From Emmonsiellopsis sp. PD_33 (Eukaryota > Ascomycota > Eurotiomycetes > Onygenales > Ajellomycetaceae), in the NCBI GenBank assembly GCA_032988165.1, contig JANTQF010000001.1:248001-312000 (forward strand): 64,000 nucleotides of DNA. Reading direction: 5' to 3'. A model generated the notes under the pieces. That model had not been told where the DNA came from, ran no database searches, and saw only the letters and a program-made list of their open reading frames with translations. Below are positions 1 through 12,339 of this stretch, piece after piece. The translations under genes were made by a program, and so were the position numbers. Numbering within the stretch: the first letter of the stretch is position 1; each line of letters opens with the position of its first letter.

Positions 1-450
1 ATCAGGTAGCTTAGGGGTGTTTCATCTCAGAGGAACACACCATTTGCAGCTGTGGCTGGCCACAAAAATCCTAGACATCAAAACAGAAGGAGAATGAAAG
101 CATTCTCCAGCACACTGGGGAATTCCAGTGTGTAAATGGCAGGCTCTGTCTGGCACCCACACCAATACAGTGGTGCTCCTCACCCTGCCAACAATTAATA
201 TCTGAAACTAGGATTAGACATATTGACTCTTACAGGGGAATTCATTCAATGTGGGATGCCCTTTCACCTCACTAGCAGTCAACACAGAACTGAGATTGAA
301 CATATTGTCCCACTCTCACTGCTTAGGGCTATTTAATCCCTCATTCTGTTCCTGTTTCTTCCACACATTCCTTTTTGAGATAGTGTATTCAGGGCCACTG
401 CCCTCACTGCAAAATCAAGCCATTCTTTTATTCACTGGGTCAGTGAATCA

Positions 451-465
451 GGGGGAGGGGAGATA
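451..465 (+). other. Polypurine tract of G2 element
   Basis: A G/A-rich run (gggggaggggagata) directly before the LTR start TGTGGTGGGG. This is the expected position of the plus-strand primer of an LTR retrotransposon. The same arrangement occurs in reverse at 36648-36665. Confidence 0.7.
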
Positions 466-782
466 TGTGGTGGGGATCTGCTGTCAGGTCAGATCAATTT
501 TTTGCCAAGGCTTTTGCTGCTGAGTGCAGCCATGAAGATAGATATTTTCCTTTCATTATGAGACTTCATCTGTTTGTTTGTGGATTTCTCATGCATGTAT
601 ATGCTTCTTTGAGATAGATCTTTCATTTCTTTTGTGTGTTGCCTTATCATTCTATTACTGTGTTGTTTTGTACTATAGATTGCCAATACATTCCTCTACT
701 TCAACATTGATATTGATTCTTTCTTGTGTTTGCTGCTGCCCTGTTCAGTGCTGCCTGATGTGCACACTCCATCCCTGCTTCA
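466..782 (+). repeat. 3' LTR of G2 element (317 bp)
   Basis: Begins TGTGGTGGGGATC and ends CTGCTTCA, with TG...CA termini. It is directly followed by CTAG (783-786). The two LTRs of the 36.3-47.7 kb element match it along their length in inverted orientation, and CTAG also flanks that element on both sides. Confidence 0.85.
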
Positions 783-2215
783 CTAGAATATCATTTAAAT
801 TGAGATGAAGTCTCAAGTGAGTATATGAGAATCTATGCTAGAATATTTCAGGTAATTCTTGTCTCTCTAGTTTAGCATTCATTAAGTTGTAGTTGTTGTG
901 CTAGAATACTGTAATTTCAATGATTTAAATTAAGTATTTACTGACTCTTATAAATTCACAGATCACTAAAAACTTCATTATACAAATTAGGTTGCCTGAG
1001 GTGAAATTACTTATTATCTATACTATAAATCATGAAGTTAATAATAATAGATAGGAGAGTATAGGCAGATAACATACTAAGTGCAATATACTGAGCTACC
1101 TTCTGTTCTAATCTAAGAGATTTAAATCATTATTAAAATATTAATTAGTGTAGCTTTCAGCTCTCACATTTAGTTCATATAGTAACATAATCCTTTCAAC
1201 CCTTACTGACAAGCTTCATATAGCTAATATTAACTATTATGAGCTCCTCAAGCACCTTATTTATTAACTCTGAGAGTAAAGATTGAAAGGGATCATTACA
1301 TTTTATCAGTACTCTAAGTGAGCTTGAATGATATGTCTGACTGATATTTATAGCCTCAGACAGGATAAGATATTTAATGGCAAGATTTATCATGACTTGA
1401 TTAAGTAAAAGTTGAGAAAAAGAAGTTAAACATTCTAGAAAATAATAATTAGCTTAATATTATATGCCCCATTCAGATTCTACTACATGCATAAGATAAT
1501 AAGAGCCCTGGGTGAATTTATATTAGATGTAAGAAATGTTCAGAAGTTAACATGCATCATAAGGAAAAAAGTAAGGCACATAAGTGATATAGATTTAATG
1601 ACTGTAAGAATTGATGTGATTTTATATTAACATCAGCATAATTAACTATACATAAGGACAGAAAAGCTTGCAAGAGAGATGAAGACTTAATGAATAAAGC
1701 TAGATAATCTTACATATAAGTAATGTGATGGAGGATACTAACTGTAATGATTTAAGAATAAATTTTAAGGTGAGAAGCTGTTAGAGATAAGGAGTGGAAC
1801 TCAACTATAATGATGTAAAGTAAGAAAAAAGTAAGATTAATTTATATAGTTTGCTTTTTTAACACATTTAATATAATAACACCAGAATTTACAATTATCT
1901 GTGAGTATGGCAGGAGTTTGCTGTGTTCAGGGAAAAAGAAATTCAGAACTGAAAGAAGTTCAGAACTGAAAGAGATTCAGAACTGAAAGAGATTTAGAAT
2001 TAAAAGAGATTTAGGATTGAAAAAGATTCAGAACAGCTCAGCCAGGGAAGTATAAATAAATAATAAATTGATAAAAGTAAAAAGGTGGGTAGGTTATGAG
2101 AGAACACATAGTAACTAAGATGTTATACTAAAGCTGAAACTTAAGTAGATAAGGGAAAATATAATATTAAGATATAAATCTAATAATCATTAAGTCCTTC
2201 AGAACTTCTTCTTTT
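783..2215. repeat. AT-rich 1.43-kb repeat segment, copy A
   Basis: Matches 3331-4760 (copy B) and 59286-60750 (copy C) in the same orientation, from the shared start around tttaaattgagatgaagtctc to the end cttcttctttt. Its start was cut by the G2 insertion at CTAG. A short minus-strand frame is preserved in all three copies (1196-1393, 3741-3974, 59703-59900) and ends with residues like YMKLVSKG. I do not recognise its product. Copies A and B are separated by 2216-3330, so the layout could be a tandem duplication of a unit of about 2.5 kb. Confidence 0.75.
1931..2035. repeat. 17-bp minisatellite, copy A
   Basis: About six tandem units of a 17-bp motif close to aaagaaattcagaactg. The same array lies at the equivalent place in copies B (4460-4575) and C (60437-60575). 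Units differ mainly at positions reading TG, CA or TA, as expected if the ancestral unit held CpG. Confidence 0.8.
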
Positions 2216-2349
2216 ATTATCTAGTTATCTAATCTATAGTGGTGAATTCTATTAGTAGTAGTAGTAGATACCTTTCTGATTACCTCACTATAACTAAAGC
2301 TGAATAAAATTATAAATAATAAATTATAATAGAATTAAAAGGTAATTAG

Positions 2350-3060
2350 ACTATATATATTTCCTTCTAATTTAAAAAGCATCTGAAGCTACTCATAGAA
2401 AGTAAGATAAACATACTTCACTGAAATTGCTAGTAAGGCAGACTCTATCTATCTAAAAAGGGACTACAAGGATTCTGATCAATGCAGTAACTGAGTTAAA
2501 AATAAGACTCTAAATCAGTTGAATGCAAGCTTCTTTGATGTGTAATAATAAAAAATCATTTTAAAGCATAATATGAGTATAACTTCATCTGATGTTGAGG
2601 AAGTACTATTATCTATATCACTAAATAGTGTGGAGATATAAGGTAATATCTCATATTCAAATGATATTATAAGAGTAATAGAATAATATAGGTTCTCTAC
2701 TATATATAGAGCATCAGTTTACTCTTTTAACCAAGTTCTATTATCCTGTGATAAGAATACTTCAATAATACAGTATAAGAAATAATTCTTAGAGAAGCCC
2801 TGAATCTCTATCATTCTATTTAATGCTAGGTGCATGCATGAAAATGTGAATCACTTCTGAGTGAATTTATGAAGAGTTATCTCATTTTTAATATTAATTA
2901 CTATTATTATTCAGAGGATAGAGGATACATCTTCATCATCATCTACAAAAACATCATAATATGAAACTAAATAAATAAGATGTTCATTGCTATTTAAGGT
3001 GATGACCTCAAGTACTTAGCTAATAAATAAGATAGAATCAGCCTCAAATAGAGTTAATGA
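2350..3060 (-). pseudogene. F-box-family-like C-terminal fragment, left copy
   Basis: On the minus strand one frame stays largely open but for scattered stops. Its best-preserved form is in the right copy (58290-59050), with stretches such as EADSVLSVGQALEVITLNS and later LYLTLCGQLQVLFQ. These resemble segments of the 8.3-9.8 kb paralogue (DTILSIG, ITSNCEELLIY, LYLTL then GQLQV). I infer a shared C-terminal domain with the F-box-like array. No F-box was recognised upstream of this fragment. It is a dead copy; the assignment rests on similarity by eye. Confidence 0.4.
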
Positions 3061-3330
3061 TTTTTATTAGTTAAGAAGAGCACTTTAGATGTTATAAGCA
3101 AAAATTATCTTATTATTTTTAGAGGTAGTATATAGCTGAGTTTGGCCAATAAGATATAGATTCTTCTCAAATATGTGTGTGTGTGAAAGGTAATATCATT
3201 TGTGGCTGCTCAGAGTAGTGATCAGACTGAAGCAGCTGATAGAGGATAATTTATTAGCATTTTAGAATCATAAAAAATATAAGGTAAGATAAAACCTACT
3301 TTTCCTGATTATATAATCCACTCACAACTA

Positions 3331-4760
3331 AAATACCATTTAAATTGAAATGAAGTCTCAAGTAAGTAAATGAGGATCTATACTAAAATATTTCAAGTAA
3401 TTCTTGCTGCTCTGATTTAGTATCCATCAAGTTATAATCATTATACTAGAATACTGTGATTGCAGTGGTTCAAGCTAAGTATTTACTAGCTCTTATAAAT
3501 GTGTGGGTCTCTGAAAACTTCATTATATAAATTGAGTTGTCTGAGATGAAATTGCTTGTTATCTATACTATAAATCATAAAGTTAGTAATAATAGATAGA
3601 AGAATGTAGATAGATAATATACTAAGTGTAGTATACTAAGCTACCTTCTATTTTAATCTAAGAAATTTAAACTATTACTAAAATATTAGTTAGTATAGCT
3701 CCTAGCCCTTACATTCAATTCATATAATAATATAACTCTCTCAACCCTTACTAACAAGCTTCATATAGCTAATATTAACTATTATGAGCTTCTCAAGCAC
3801 CTTATTCACCAACTCTAAGAGTAAAGATTGAAAGAGATCACTACATTTCATTAGTACTCTAAGTGAGCTTGAATGATATATCTGATGGATATTTGTAGCC
3901 TCAGATAGAGTAAGGTATTTAATGATAAGATTTGCTATAACTTGATTAAATAAAAGTTGAGAAAAACAAGCCAAACATCCTAGAAAATAATAATTAGCCT
4001 GATGCTATGTGCCCTGTTCAGATTCTACTATATGCATAAGATAATAAGGGCTCTGGGTAAATTCATACTAGATGTAAGAAATGTTCAGAAGTTAACATAT
4101 ATTATAAGAAAAAAAGTGAGATGTATAAATAATATAGATTTAATAACTGTAAGGATTAATATGATTCTATACTAATATTAGTATAATTAGCTATATATAA
4201 GGATAGAAAAGCTCATAAGGGAGATGGGAACTTAGTAAATAAAACTAGATAATCTTGAGTATAATTAGTGTAATAGAGGATACTGACTGTAATGATTTAA
4301 GGCAAGTTTTGAGGTGAGGAGCTATTAGAAATAAGAAGTAAAACTTAAATATAGTGATGTAAAGTAAGAAAAGAGTAAGATTGATTTACATAGTCTGCTT
4401 TTTTAATGCACTTAATATAATAATACTGAAATTTATAATTATCTGTGAGTGTAATGGGAGTTTGCTGTGTTCAGAGACTAAAAGAAATTTGAAATTTAAA
4501 GAAATTTAGAACTCAAAGAAATTTAGAACTAAAAGAAATTTAGAACTGAAAGAAATTCAGAACTGAAAGAAATTCAGGATAGTTCAGCCAGGAAGCCATA
4601 AATAAATAATAAACTAATAAAAGTAAAAAGATGGGCAGGTTATGAGAGAATATGCAGTAACTGAGATATTATACTAAAGCTGAAACTTAAGTGGATAAAG
4701 GAAAATATAGTATTAAGATATAAATCTAACAATTAAAAAGTCCTTTAGAACTTCTTCTTT
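3331..4760. repeat. AT-rich 1.43-kb repeat segment, copy B
   Basis: Second copy of the segment at 783-2215. It contains a minus-strand frame at 3741-3974 (77 codons, starting MACFSQLLFNQ), the longest version of the short frame preserved in all three copies. After position 4760 it runs into the 3' flank of the dynamin pseudogene. Function unknown. Confidence 0.75.
4460..4575. repeat. 17-bp minisatellite, copy B
   Basis: Six to seven tandem 17-bp units of the type seen at 1931-2035. Some units here read actcaaag where others read actgaaag or actaaaag, a spread consistent with decay of one ancestral CpG on either strand. Confidence 0.8.
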
Positions 4761-5129
4761 TGAAATTTATGAATTCTCCTTGAGGAGATACTCATACTTC
4801 CTGGATAATCAGATTTATATAGCTTAAATGATGGCTGATGAATAACAGACTCAAAGGTAAATTCATCTACTAAAGGTTTTAAAAAAATAGAATTATATTA
4901 GTACTAATAGTTATTAAATATTTTAAAATACTAGCACATATAAAATTATCATATCATTTCAGGATGAGTCAGCAGATCAGCATCTAGATCTTTAGAATTA
5001 AGTGTATTATTAGATTTCTCACTGATAGATTCTATGTTAATCAACTGATCAATTTATCCTATATAATGACTTCAAGGTTAGCCAAGTAAAGATGATTGTG
5101 AAAGCAAAGAAGGGTAAATCTATGACTTG

Positions 5130-7306
5130 AGGAGTTTAAGGCTATATATAATTTTAGAAAAGATAGGGGATAATACAAATATAAATGTACTATATATTAC
5201 CTATAAATCTCTAAACCTTCCTATAAGATCTTCAATTTCTATTCAAGCTGCTGCTGCTGCACCTGAGACTCCTCTATCTCACCTATAATTTAAGAGATGA
5301 GATCAGATGGCATGATTGCTACATCACTAAGTATAAAGATAGTTCATATTTTAGATATTAACTTATACTTAATGATCTGAATAGTAATATTATTAATGAA
5401 AGTCTTCATTAAAATCTATATCAAGAAATTATAACCTCAAGTTACAACTAAAAGAACTAAGGTAACTTACCTTATAAAATGCTTGCATACTATTAAATAG
5501 CTCAATATATATAAAGTCCTCTATATTACTTTCATTTTGAGTTGAAAGTGATGCAGCAAGAGCAAATACATCATTTAAATTAATATTACTTTTATACTTT
5601 GAAGTTATAAAGTTTTCTATCTATCTAGCTATTTTATCCTGTAGATTTACTTACTTCATCTTCTGAAGAGTTTCTATATAATAGTGATTATATGTTATTA
5701 GATGCTTCATGCAATTAAGTAGAAGCTAATTAAGAGATTAATTAGCTCATATCATTTAATTGTTTATTTTCTGACTGATCAAGAAGTTAAGCAGCAACTA
5801 AAAGATATGACAGTTAATTAGTATTTTTAGAAGATCTCCAAGAAATTATGTGATAAGCTTTTATGAGCTCTCTATATGGCATCATGCAATGCCTTCCCAT
5901 AAAGATGACTGATCTTGAAATAATTAATCAATAAGAATGAGATTGAAAGAATCAGAAAGCTCTTAACCTCTATTACTAGTAAGGAAATTCTGTACCCAGT
6001 AAATAGCTCCAAAGCAATTCATATGAATTTAATCAAAAGAATTGAATCCCATGAAGTTATTAATGATCCTATGATAGCCCTGAGTTCTCATCTTCTCTAT
6101 AAACTTGATATTCTGATTTTAAATGAGAGCTTACAAGCAATTACTATCAGAATACTTCTAGTTATTAAAGAATAGATCTTCATAACTACTATCAGTAGCA
6201 GCCTTGCATAATCTCTTGAATAATTAACTGATTTTTAGAAGAAAGAGTTACTATTCATTAAGAGTAAAATGACTAGAATTTAGTTTCTCAAGTTTCTTCT
6301 CAGCATCATCAATACTAGTCTGTATGTTATTAACAAGATTTGAGAGATAACATTGAATTTAATTTAATAGTATCTTACTCAAGTATTAGTATAGTAAGTA
6401 TATCTTAATCATATTACAGAGAAGATCTTTCCAGGCCCCTACAGAGAAGAATCATTGTTCAGCAAAATCTCATTCTTTAGTTGAAGTGTCATGAGAGTTA
6501 AAATCCCTATTTCTCAATACATACCATCTGAGTTGAAATTTAATATTATTATTACTAGTAAGGTTTATGAATTCAGCTTCACTATCTGATTCAGCTGATA
6601 GTATATTTAGTTTCATGATGAGTCCTAAAGTGCATAGTCCCTTAGAATCAACCTTTTAGGTGTGTTTCAGGATAATCTAGTTCATAATGTTGTTTTTTGC
6701 CAAGATCATAGAAATAATAATACTCCTAGTGTTAATAATATAGAATTCAATAAGATTAGAAATTAGCTTCATATTAGCTTTAAATTGTTGCCTATTTTCA
6801 GAGTATATAAGATCAGGAAGGTCAATAAGGGTAAGTTTTAGTATATGTGGTTCAGATATCTTAATCTAAAGGATATGTTTTAAAAATGCATTAACTTCTC
6901 AATTAATTGCTGTAGGATGTTTCTTTACACTATTAATCACTTCTGGGAGGTCTTGAAGCCCTTCTAACATTTCCTTAAATTATGATAGTTCACACTGTTG
7001 AATACTAGTAGCACTCTTATAAGATATAATAGAGATAGAGGCATTAGAGACTACAGCATTGTGAAGGATGATCTCTATAGCAAAATGAGTGCATAGAGTA
7101 TCATTTTAAGAAAATAGTACTTCAGAAATCACTTCTAGAATAAAGCTTTTCCCACTGGACTGATTGCTGTAGATCACAATCTGGGGGAGAAAAATAAACT
7201 TACTAATACCCTGATAATAAAGACTGTTAATTTCATCAAGCAGGGTCTATAATTCTGAGGATCTCAGGACAGTAAGATCTGATATGATAAGAATATCATT
7301 TATCAT
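5130..7306 (-). pseudogene. Dynamin-family (Mx/Dnm-like) large GTPase, inactivated, left copy
   Basis: Minus-strand gene starting at 7306 (ATG; the right copy shows an ancestral double Met). The N-terminal GTPase domain reads LPQIVIYSNQSSGKS (family norm GDQSSGKS, G1) at about 7141-7186. Further on are NDTLCTHFAIEIIL, DLPDLI (norm DLPG, G3) near 6811-6828 and MKLN (norm TKPD, G4) near 6605. A middle/stalk region follows, then a GTPase effector domain with FINNITIQIIK and SDVAIMPSDLIS near 5290-5410. A 55-bp GT-AG intron (5416-5470) splits the effector domain and restores frame when removed. A second intron may start near 5220. Dynamins of this class remodel membranes or, as in Mx proteins, act in defence. 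In-frame stops and lost G1/G3/G4 residues make this copy dead. No stalk-only alternative fits. Confidence 0.85.
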
Positions 7307-7829
7307 AATTTTAATGTGTATCTGGAGCAGAAATGGCAGTTTTCAGTAGAGAGTAACAAGAAAAATAGGAGGCAATAAAATGCATTAGAGGGCTCAAAAG
7401 GGAACATATTAAAGGCTTATATCTTGAGGAAACCTTTAATATCATCTATAAATCAAGAGAAAAAGAGTAAATATAGCATGGCAAGAAAGAATCAAGCAAG
7501 ACCCTACATATCAACAGAAAGAAAGGTAAGTTTTGATGTTAATATAACATTTTCCATCAATTAGATTATATAATCCAACATGTAGGAACTAACATCACCC
7601 TCCTCTTTAACCCTCTAACTATGATGTTCTGTTTTGATTAAATCACTTTGAAAATGCAATGGATGAAATAAAGAATACAAAGATATATAATATAGAATAA
7701 TATAATAAATGGTATGAGTAGGATGAGATAGAATAATAATTACACATAGAATAAGAAGAATGAAAAAGGAGCAAAATTACAGTTAATAAGATAAATAAAT
7801 ATAATTATAGATGATATGAGTCTTCAGAA

Positions 7830-7895
7830 CTCTCTCTTTCTCCTCTTTTTCTCCTCTCTTTCTTCTCTTTTTCTTCTCTCTTTTTTCTTTCTCTA
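7830..7895. promoter_or_regulatory. CT-rich tract upstream of dynamin gene, left copy
   Basis: About 65 bases almost entirely C and T on the plus strand, some 500 bp upstream of the dynamin start (the gene is on the minus strand, so the tract is purine-rich in its sense). The same tract stands at 63826-63892 in the right copy. Pyrimidine or purine tracts are common in fungal promoters, but a simple low-complexity repeat is equally possible. Confidence 0.35.
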
Positions 7896-8339
7896 TTCCC
7901 ACTGGAATGTATTTGTACTTCCTGTTGGATTCAGATAAAGCAAGGCCCCTAGGGGTAACTACAAATTAGAGGCTGTTTGTGGGCATGATAAGGAGTTTAA
8001 GTTATGCAGGTAATTAGGAAGATAAAGATAATAATCACCTATAGTAAATTAGGAGGTTTATTACCTTATGAGGTAATTAAATTAAATAGGTTAGTATCTT
8101 AATAGATTAAGAAGGAGGCAGTAGGAGGAAAGATGAGATTCATATTATCTAAAAATAGAAGAATAAATTAGCAGAAGATAGTATTAGAAATATATAGTAA
8201 TTAAGATATTATATAGAAGGTAGAATTAAAGTAGACACAGAAAAATGTAATATTAAGAATCTAGTTGATTATTACTAATTAATCTGGAGAATAATAAGAG
8301 AAGTAAAATTAAAAAAAAGAATAAAAATCAAAAGACATT

Positions 8340-9830
8340 TAAAAAATGATGCTAATATAATTACTCAAGAATGTATGGAGAATAACTTGAAGTTGCCCTT
8401 ATAGTGTGAGGTACAATTAGATATTAAGTGGGTTCTAAAAACCAGGAGTCAAGTTTATAGGCTCTAAAGTTAAGAGATAAAAGTATCAGTTAAATTTAAT
8501 GCCTAACTTAGCTATATCAAGATAATCAGAAGGAGACATCTCAGTAAACTTGAAGTAATATGTGCTATTATTTTATGAAACTATCCCACAGTGTAAGAAG
8601 GATATAATTCTCAAGCCAAACTGCAAAGGTAAAGACAGGTAAAGTAGATGAGTGAATTATTTGTAAAAGGTCTCATCATTTTGTAGTATGAATGTCTCCA
8701 GAACCTTATAGGCACACTGGGAGAAATATATTAAGATGGCCTTAAATCTACTATTTAATATTAACTGAATAGTTATCTGTATTTTTAATTATAGTTGAAT
8801 AAATTATTGCCTGATTCAGTCAGTTTTTCCATCACAAATCATTATCTATCAGGGTTCAATATGTGTGTTACCAACAGCATTATTAGAATGTATAGAAACA
8901 CAGTCACTTAACTTGAGGATAGAAGTTATATAAATAAGAAGTTCTTCACAATTAGAGGTAATGACTTTAAGGATATAATTACAGAATCCAATAGAAAGTA
9001 TAGTATCTATAGTAGTCAGTATCAAATAAAGGAGAGCACCAGTTTTAATGGAATGAGTAGAAAGATAGCATGTTAACACATCTCTAACATAAAGATTACT
9101 CTATCTAAGAAGACATGAATGCTCAGTTTGTTTCATATACATTAATTGGAATGTCTCTATTATTTCTAGGTTTCAGATGGAGATGCTAAGCAAGAGATAA
9201 TTTATTAGGTATTTATAGATATAGGATAATATAAAGGGATATATAAAACCTATATAGGCTTAAAAGTGAAGACATGTATGCATAGAATACTATTAGAATT
9301 AAGAAGCAGCTGAATGAGATCTGAAGGGAGCATGTATCTACATTCTTTAGATAATTACATCTTATAAGATTAAGAATCAGATAATAAGAAGTTGATTTTC
9401 TAAAACAGCATCAAACCAGCAACCCAAGCTTTATATTTACCAGCTATTACAAGATTACTAGAATGATTGTATGAGTAGAAGATAGTTGATTAAGCAGAGA
9501 GAAATCTACAATGTATCTGAGCTATAAAGATGAAAGTTAATCATAATTATAAAGAAGAGAATGGATAGATAGCATACTAATTACATCATAATACTAGACC
9601 TTAAGAGTAAGGTTAAGAGGTAAAAATGTTTCTCACAACTCAGGCTACTCATACAGCTAATTATACTCCTCAATTCACAAGGAGATAGATTCATTTCATA
9701 GCCTACTCATCAGCTTGATGCAGTCAAGAGAGTGAGGTTCAAGATGTTATAGAATTAGATTGAGATAATTAAGATTAAGTCAGACAAATAGGTCTTTAGA
9801 GTTTGCAAGAACTTTAGATTAGCTTGGATG
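8340..9830 (-). pseudogene. Decayed F-box-like/propeller-like paralogue, unit F1
   Basis: The minus-strand frame near 9800-9690 reads HLEPHSLDCIKLMSRL, resembling an F-box (L...L....L..C..MSRLWN). It is followed by a body including DTILSIGFCNYILKVITSN (8849-9079) and a C-terminal part with VLETFILQNDETFYK and LYLTL, GQLQV near 8400-8700. Many stops interrupt it, so it is non-functional. F-box proteins recruit substrates to SCF ubiquitin ligases; the body would be the substrate-binding part. The conserved upstream box lies at 10102-10130. The family was judged by shared motifs among the units in this window, and the F-box itself is clearest in unit F2. Confidence 0.45.
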
Positions 9831-10101
9831 TATGGCCATTTTATTTGTATTAAATGGAATTAATTGTGAGGGGGGATATCAGTTTTTAAGGTATTTAATA
9901 CAAAACAGACAAGAGAAAAGGAAAAGTGAAGCTAAATAGATGAGGGAAGACAATACTTGAGCTATTTATTATTATATTACTTTAATAACACAATAATAAA
10001 ATCAGTAGTTTACTGATTGTGTGTGATGTTGAATGGCAATCAAGGGGTGAGATAACTTTAGTATTAATAAATAAAAAAAGAATTAAGAATAGAGAGTTAA
10101 A

Positions 10102-10130
10102 AGATGAACACTAAATAATTAGTGCATTAG
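10102..10130 (-). repeat. Conserved upstream box of paralogue array (copy 1)
   Basis: Plus-strand form agatgaacactaaataatt followed by agtgcattag. Near-identical boxes occur at 12307, 14006, 18301, 30461, 32813 and 36137, mostly 0.3-0.5 kb upstream (minus strand) of a decayed F-box-like unit. It may be a promoter element or the edge of the duplicated unit. Confidence 0.6.
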
Positions 10131-10159
10131 AGTTTAGAATAGAAGGAGAGAGAGTAGAA

Positions 10160-11890
10160 AGAGAAGGTTAGTAAGATTTACTAGATAGAAAAGAAAAAGG
10201 GAAAAAAATAACTTTCATTATAGATACTAAGTGAATGGTTTATGTTAACAGTGGGATTAATATAAATACTGCTAGAGGAGAGCTGAATGAATAGGCTATT
10301 ATTAATATTAATTCCTAATAGTATCTAATAAAAGCTTTGAGAGGGAAAGATAAGCAAGGAAAGAAAAGTAAGGAAAGAAAAGCATTATTTATAGAATAGA
10401 AAAGAATAGATCTATAAATTGCAGAAAAGAGTACTCTAAAATCAGAAGAGTGCAGATGAGTAAAATTAATTAAAATATTAAATTTACACTAGTATTCTCT
10501 TATATTTAATGAGTTGAACATCAAGATGGTTAAAGAACTAACTAGGGTCTTATAATTTAATTATAGAAAAAGAGGAGGTAGCCTTGAAGAATCATTCAAT
10601 CTTCAGAGAGGTAGATTATCTGAGAGCTTTATATTTAGCTTTATCAGTTAAATTCTGAGGGGTCAAGGAGAAGACTGTGTCATGCATAGTGAGTAAGACA
10701 GTAGGAATAGACATTGATAGCTTAATAACAGGCAAATAATATGGAAAATCAGGCAGGAAAATAATATTAATCTCTCCTTATATAAAAGTTCCAGAATGTA
10801 GTGAACTAATAAGTATAAATCTACTACTAGATAGAGGGTAAATGTGTGCATCATGTTGCAAGTTATCAGAGAATTACTGAATAATATTTTCATTTAAAGC
10901 ATCAAGCATAATAATCCTGCAGACTAAGTTAGTATCATCAGCCAGAAAGAGAGGCTCTGAATTGATATATACTAGGTATTTACTGCTATTAAGCAGGATG
11001 CACTCAATAAAGATGTGATTAGTTAGAGTAGAGTAGATAGTAATTAGAGTGCTATTTTATTAATAGATAGGATATCCAGATTTAAGGTCATATGTAGATA
11101 TACTGAGGCCATTAAAGTCCACTATATATATCTTGTTCTTCCCAATTAAATATGGAGTGTTCCATGGGGCTGGATAAGATCAATTCTATCTGATTTAAAG
11201 ATAGATAATAAGGATGATGCTAAGTTCAGAAGAGGAAAAGAGGACTAATAATTAGCTAGTTATTAAGATAATGTATAGGTTGGAAGGATATTTAATAAAT
11301 CTTTAATGATTAGAGATGCACAAAAGACCCACATCATTAATATATATTATGGTGAGAGAGGAGATAATATTAAAGAAGCAAATAATCTTATAATGCAGGC
11401 TCAGAATATCATAATAAGCATATTAGTAGTAGATCTTGCAATCTTCAATCCAGGCTAAATAACTCCTACCTATAGATAGTTTGAAGCTGATATCATTAAG
11501 AAATGATTGCTTCTTAATGACTGTGCCATGAAAGAAATAATAGAATGTGTTGGCTAAGGAGTCTATCAGCCTTGCAAGGTAAAAATGAAATATTAGTGTA
11601 TATCTAGATGCAGATATCATAATCTCTTAGCCAATATATTTAGGAATGTAAACTAGTTAGTATATTCAGATTAGTGATAAAGTCAGCCATGCTTCCTAGC
11701 CCATAATGTGGTAAAGTAATTCCAGGACATACTAATCTAGCTGAGGCAGTAGACATCAAAGGATTCAAAATCATTGAGAATTTTAAACATACACTCAGAA
11801 GAGAGATAATCAAGTGGATTAGCACACTTAATAGGAGGTTCTGATTGCTGAGTATCATTAAATGAAGAGCTAAATAGCAGTATTTTTTAT
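10160..11890 (-). pseudogene. Decayed F-box-like/propeller-like paralogue, unit F2
   Basis: Best F-box of the array: minus-strand frame near 11850-11690 reading ANPLDYLSSECMFKILNDFE, then SFDVYCLS, a stop, ISMSWNYFTTLWARKHG. This fits the F-box pattern of an LP-x-E start, ILxxL, and a conserved S-x-SW. Downstream at about 11160-11080 comes the propeller-like motif shared by the units (cttcccaattaaatatgg on the plus strand, i.e. a LIGKNKLY-like peptide followed by a Ser/Tyr/Leu-rich strand). Stops and frame breaks show it is dead. The upstream box is at 12307-12337, about 430 bp before the first residues. Confidence 0.55.
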
Positions 11891-12306
11891 AAGTGATTTA
11901 AGAGAGAGGGGTAATAAATGAAGAGAGAGAAAAAGGTTAAAAGTATAAATAGAAGTGTGATGTAAATTCAGTAGAGAAATAACTGTAAAAAAAGAAACTC
12001 ATTACTGAGTAATTAGAGATGAGAAAAGACAGTAAATACAGTAAAATCATAGTAATATCAGGTCATATTAAGGTTGAATTAGATATAATAAGTAACACAA
12101 CACAAGATCTAACTAGGTTAAAGGATTTTTATTTCTTATCATTTTCAGTAGTAAAAACAGTGGGGGAGTAGCAAGTATGAAAAGATACTATACATGAATT
12201 AAGATCTTCTTAATATATAGTATCATAATATGTTCAGCCTTGTTACAGGCAAAAGGGGGATAAAAGGGGTAATAGTAGATAGAACTATAAGAATAAAGAA
12301 TGTTTT

Positions 12307-12337
12307 AAAGATAAACACTAAATAATTAGTGTATTAG
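12307..12337 (-). repeat. Conserved upstream box (copy 2)
   Basis: Plus-strand form aaagataaacactaaataat then tagtgtattag, about 430 bp upstream of unit F2 on the minus strand. Same box as at 10102. Confidence 0.6.
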
Positions 12338-12339
12338 GA

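Larger units (their letters stand above)
1..782 (+). mobile_element. 3' end of Ty3/gypsy element, family G2, truncated by window start
   Basis: The right-hand end of a plus-strand LTR retrotransposon: internal sequence (1-450), a purine-rich tract (451-465), then a complete LTR (466-782). The LTR is the reverse complement of the LTRs at 36329-36647 and 47365-47683, so it is the same family. Only about the last 80-100 bp of internal sequence resembles the inner end of the 36.3-47.7 kb element. The rest of 1-370 does not match it by eye, which suggests a different sub-family or a non-autonomous derivative. I recognise no coding region in 1-450; the 90-codon frame at 251-523 runs into the LTR and is taken as chance. 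Confidence 0.75.
2216..8015. repeat. Left copy of a 5.8-kb direct repeat carrying a dynamin pseudogene
   Basis: Collinear with 58158-64000 on the same strand: shared start near tagttatctaa, then the 1.43-kb segment, the 17-bp minisatellite, the dynamin frame and the CT-rich tract in the same order. By eye the copies differ mostly by transitions. No terminal inverted repeats or LTR-like ends are evident at 2216. This could be a segmental duplication or part of a larger mobile unit; the window ends before the right copy does. Confidence 0.85.

Noticed and set aside
251..523. 90-codon frame at the start as a gene
   Set aside because: It crosses the polypurine tract into the LTR of a retrotransposon.
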